6,473 nucleotides of DNA, from NCBI GenBank assembly GCA_937928755.1, contig CALEZI010000122.1, forward strand, positions 1-6,473, in the 5' to 3' direction. The translations under genes were made by a program, and so were the position numbers. The stretch is from an uncultured Rhodanobacteraceae bacterium. GTDB lineage: Bacteria; Pseudomonadota; Gammaproteobacteria; Xanthomonadales; SZUA-5. Positions 5,439-6,473 of this stretch are shown piece by piece; the first letter of the stretch is position 1, and each line of letters begins with the position of its first letter. Under the pieces are notes generated by a model that made no database searches, was not told the origin of the DNA, and worked only from the letters and a program-made list of their open reading frames with translations.

Positions 5439-6035
5439 ATGTCGCAAGCCGTCCGAGGCATCCTTTTGCTGGCCTGGGGCTTCCTCTGCGTCGCAGGAGC
5501 AGCGTGGGCACAGACCCGGGTCCTCAAATGCGTCGCCGCGGACGGCAGCGTCAGCTACAGCAGCGCAAAGGCGTGTCCCGAGGACGCCAGAGGTCAGGAG
5601 CAGGAGCTTCCCGAGCACCGGGTCACCAGGACCAAGGAAGAACTCGCCCGTCAGCGGGCCCTGGACTATCGGCCACCACAGATCTCTGCAGAGGAGAAAG
5701 CCGCCAGGCAGCGTCTCGCCGAGCTGTACGGAGGCTCACCACCCGGAGTGCCCGCGCAGGGAGCACCCGCAGCGGATCCAGGACCGGTGTCGTATCGCTG
5801 CTCCGCCGCAGGCGGTGTCTGGTATTCGCATTCGCCTTGCCCGGATGCTCTCGGCGGAGGCTGGGTACGGGAAGGCGTCGCAGAGCCGGGAATCGCCGTC
5901 CAGCAAATCGCGGTGCCACGCTCTGAGGCGTGCCACGAGATGGAGCGCATGGGCTCTTCGGCCCGAGCCGGACGCAAGATGGATGAGCGCGCAAGCCCCT
6001 ACGAAAAGCACATCGGCAAGGACAAGTGCCGATGA
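5439..6035 (+). CDS. Secreted DUF4124-type Cys-paired protein
   Basis: The 198-residue product has a Sec signal peptide (hydrophobic 8-22, AWA then cleavage after residue 24), so the mature protein is periplasmic or exported. Mature residues 26 to about 50 match DUF4124: a VLKC start, DGSVSYSS, then KACP, with Cys31 and Cys46 likely paired. A second, weaker copy follows at 117-136 (VSYRCSAAGGVWYSHSPCP; Cys121 and Cys134). A third pair, Cys165 and Cys197, bounds the basic C-terminal segment. A charged Glu/Lys/Arg-rich stretch (62-95) links the copies. DUF4124 proteins are common in Xanthomonadales and have no known function. The start is chosen for the signal peptide and a GGCGGA ribosome site (5430-5435); the open frame extends upstream to an ATG at 5298, but that leader is not signal-like. 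Confidence 0.85.
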   Translation: MSQAVRGILLLAWGFLCVAGAAWAQTRVLKCVAADGSVSYSSAKACPEDARGQEQELPEHRVTRTKEELARQRALDYRPPQISAEEKAARQRLAELYGGSPPGVPAQGAPAADPGPVSYRCSAAGGVWYSHSPCPDALGGGWVREGVAEPGIAVQQIAVPRSEACHEMERMGSSARAGRKMDERASPYEKHIGKDKCR

Positions 6036-6039
6036 CTGC

Positions 6040-6066
6040 GGTCAGGGTGCCAATCGTTCCCTGACC
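6040..6066 (+). terminator. Hairpin directly after the DUF4124 gene
   Basis: GGTCAGGG (6040-6047) and CCCTGACC (6059-6066) form a perfect 8-bp stem with an 11-base loop, starting 4 bases after the stop codon. Position fits a terminator or 3'-end stabiliser, but no T-run follows. A second small stem (CACCGT 6071-6076, ACGGTG 6084-6089) comes right after. Confidence 0.5.
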
Positions 6067-6127
6067 CAAGCACCGTCCTCCAAACGGTGGCGCAATCGGT
6101 CATGCAGACGGCTCTTGCGTCCCCGTC

Positions 6128-6295
6128 AACCCGCGTAAGGCGGGTTCCCCTCGGATGTAGGGCGAAACCCGCGCGCCGTGGACAATGACCATGCCGCGGT
6201 CCACCCGCGCGGATTCCGCCGCCCGGCCCGCGACACACCATCGTCAGTCGTGCCGTGCGCGTGACGATGGATACCGCACCGTGAAGCGTGTGCGG
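6128..6295. repeat. Cluster of inverted repeats in gene-free DNA
   Basis: At least four inverted pairs lie in sequence: AACCCGC/GCGGGTT (6128-6134, 6140-6146), GTGGAC/GTCCAC (6178-6183, 6199-6204) flanked by GCGCG and CGCGC, CCATCGTCA/TGACGATGG (6238-6246, 6262-6270, 9 bp perfect), and CCGCAC/GTGCGG (6274-6279, 6290-6295). GCGGGTT can also pair with a second AACCCGC at 6166-6172. The density suggests intergenic palindromic repeats or a structured RNA. No coding region from 6036 to 6473 shows recognisable protein sequence; between about 6296 and 6400 I see only short similarities, such as GATTCCGCC repeated at 6212-6220 and 6306-6314. Confidence 0.55.
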
Positions 6296-6403
6296 GATCC
6301 ACCGGGATTCCGCCTTATGGCCAAGTAGGCGACGAGCAGCGAGCGAGCGGCGCAGAGGCAACACGCAGAGTCTGGCGAATCAGGTCCCGAAACGACGCCG
6401 CCC

Positions 6404-6473
6404 GACGAGAGACCGAGCGTTAGGGACCCTCTGAACAAGTCCCGCGACTCGTCATTGCGAGCGCAGCGAAGCA
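6404..6473. repeat. Start of a dispersed intergenic repeat, cut by the window end
   Basis: The final bases contain TCGTCATTGCGAGCGCAGCG (6449-6468) followed by AAGCA, a well-known type of dispersed repeat found between genes in many proteobacteria and other phyla, usually continuing with an ATCC-like end. The preceding stretch (GAGCGTTAGGGACC, CTCTGAACAAGTCC) is likely part of the same composite element, on recall of similar sequences rather than on a search. Its true right end is outside the window. Confidence 0.55.

Noticed and set aside
4870..6138. + strand open frame of about 422 codons across the lipoprotein and DUF4124 genes
   Set aside because: It overlaps two well-supported genes in other frames and crosses the intergenic inverted repeat; no domain is visible.
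6244..6438. Small - strand open frame of 64 codons
   Set aside because: No ribosome site or motif, and it lies over repeat-like DNA with inverted pairs.

Overview
The window is high-GC DNA, most likely from a gammaproteobacterium of the Xanthomonadales (Lysobacteraceae or Rhodanobacteraceae type). The grounds are the GC-rich codon use, the DUF4124 secreted protein, and above all several palindromic intergenic repeats that begin with GTAGG, a hallmark of REP-type repeats in that order. This placement is inference; nothing here fixes a genus.

Layout. Bases 1-139 are non-coding and dominated by a compound palindrome. Bases 140-2179 hold the urease accessory genes ureE, ureF and ureG on the + strand, the distal part of a urease operon whose structural genes (ureABC) must lie upstream, outside the window. 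ureE and ureF overlap by ATGA, and ureF and ureG are 10 bp apart. UreE delivers nickel through a His-rich tail, UreG is the GTPase and UreF bridges UreG to the apo-urease complex. Bases 2180-2333 are a convergent intergenic region filled with GTAGG palindromes. On the - strand follow fumC (class II fumarase, 3749-2334), a small GFA-fold zinc-binding protein (4262-3870) and a predicted lipoprotein with a phosphatase-like CX4R loop (5250-4684). Between the last two, bases 4302-4683 hold no intact gene: they contain a fragment of an ABC-type permease, three imperfect 39-40 bp repeats and a hairpin. From 5439 to 6035 (+) is a secreted DUF4124-type Cys-paired protein. Bases 6036-6473 hold no gene I can support; they carry a run of hairpins and end inside a dispersed repeat.

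The most unusual feature is that all three flanks of the urease accessory genes (before ureE, at the ureE/ureF junction, after ureG) carry different palindromic elements bounded by GTAGG...CCTAC. The middle one lies inside the apparent ureF reading frame and would add about 44 residues to the UreF N-terminus. I see no convincing evidence of a wholly new system; the repeats, the ureF extension and the permease relic are the points worth following up.
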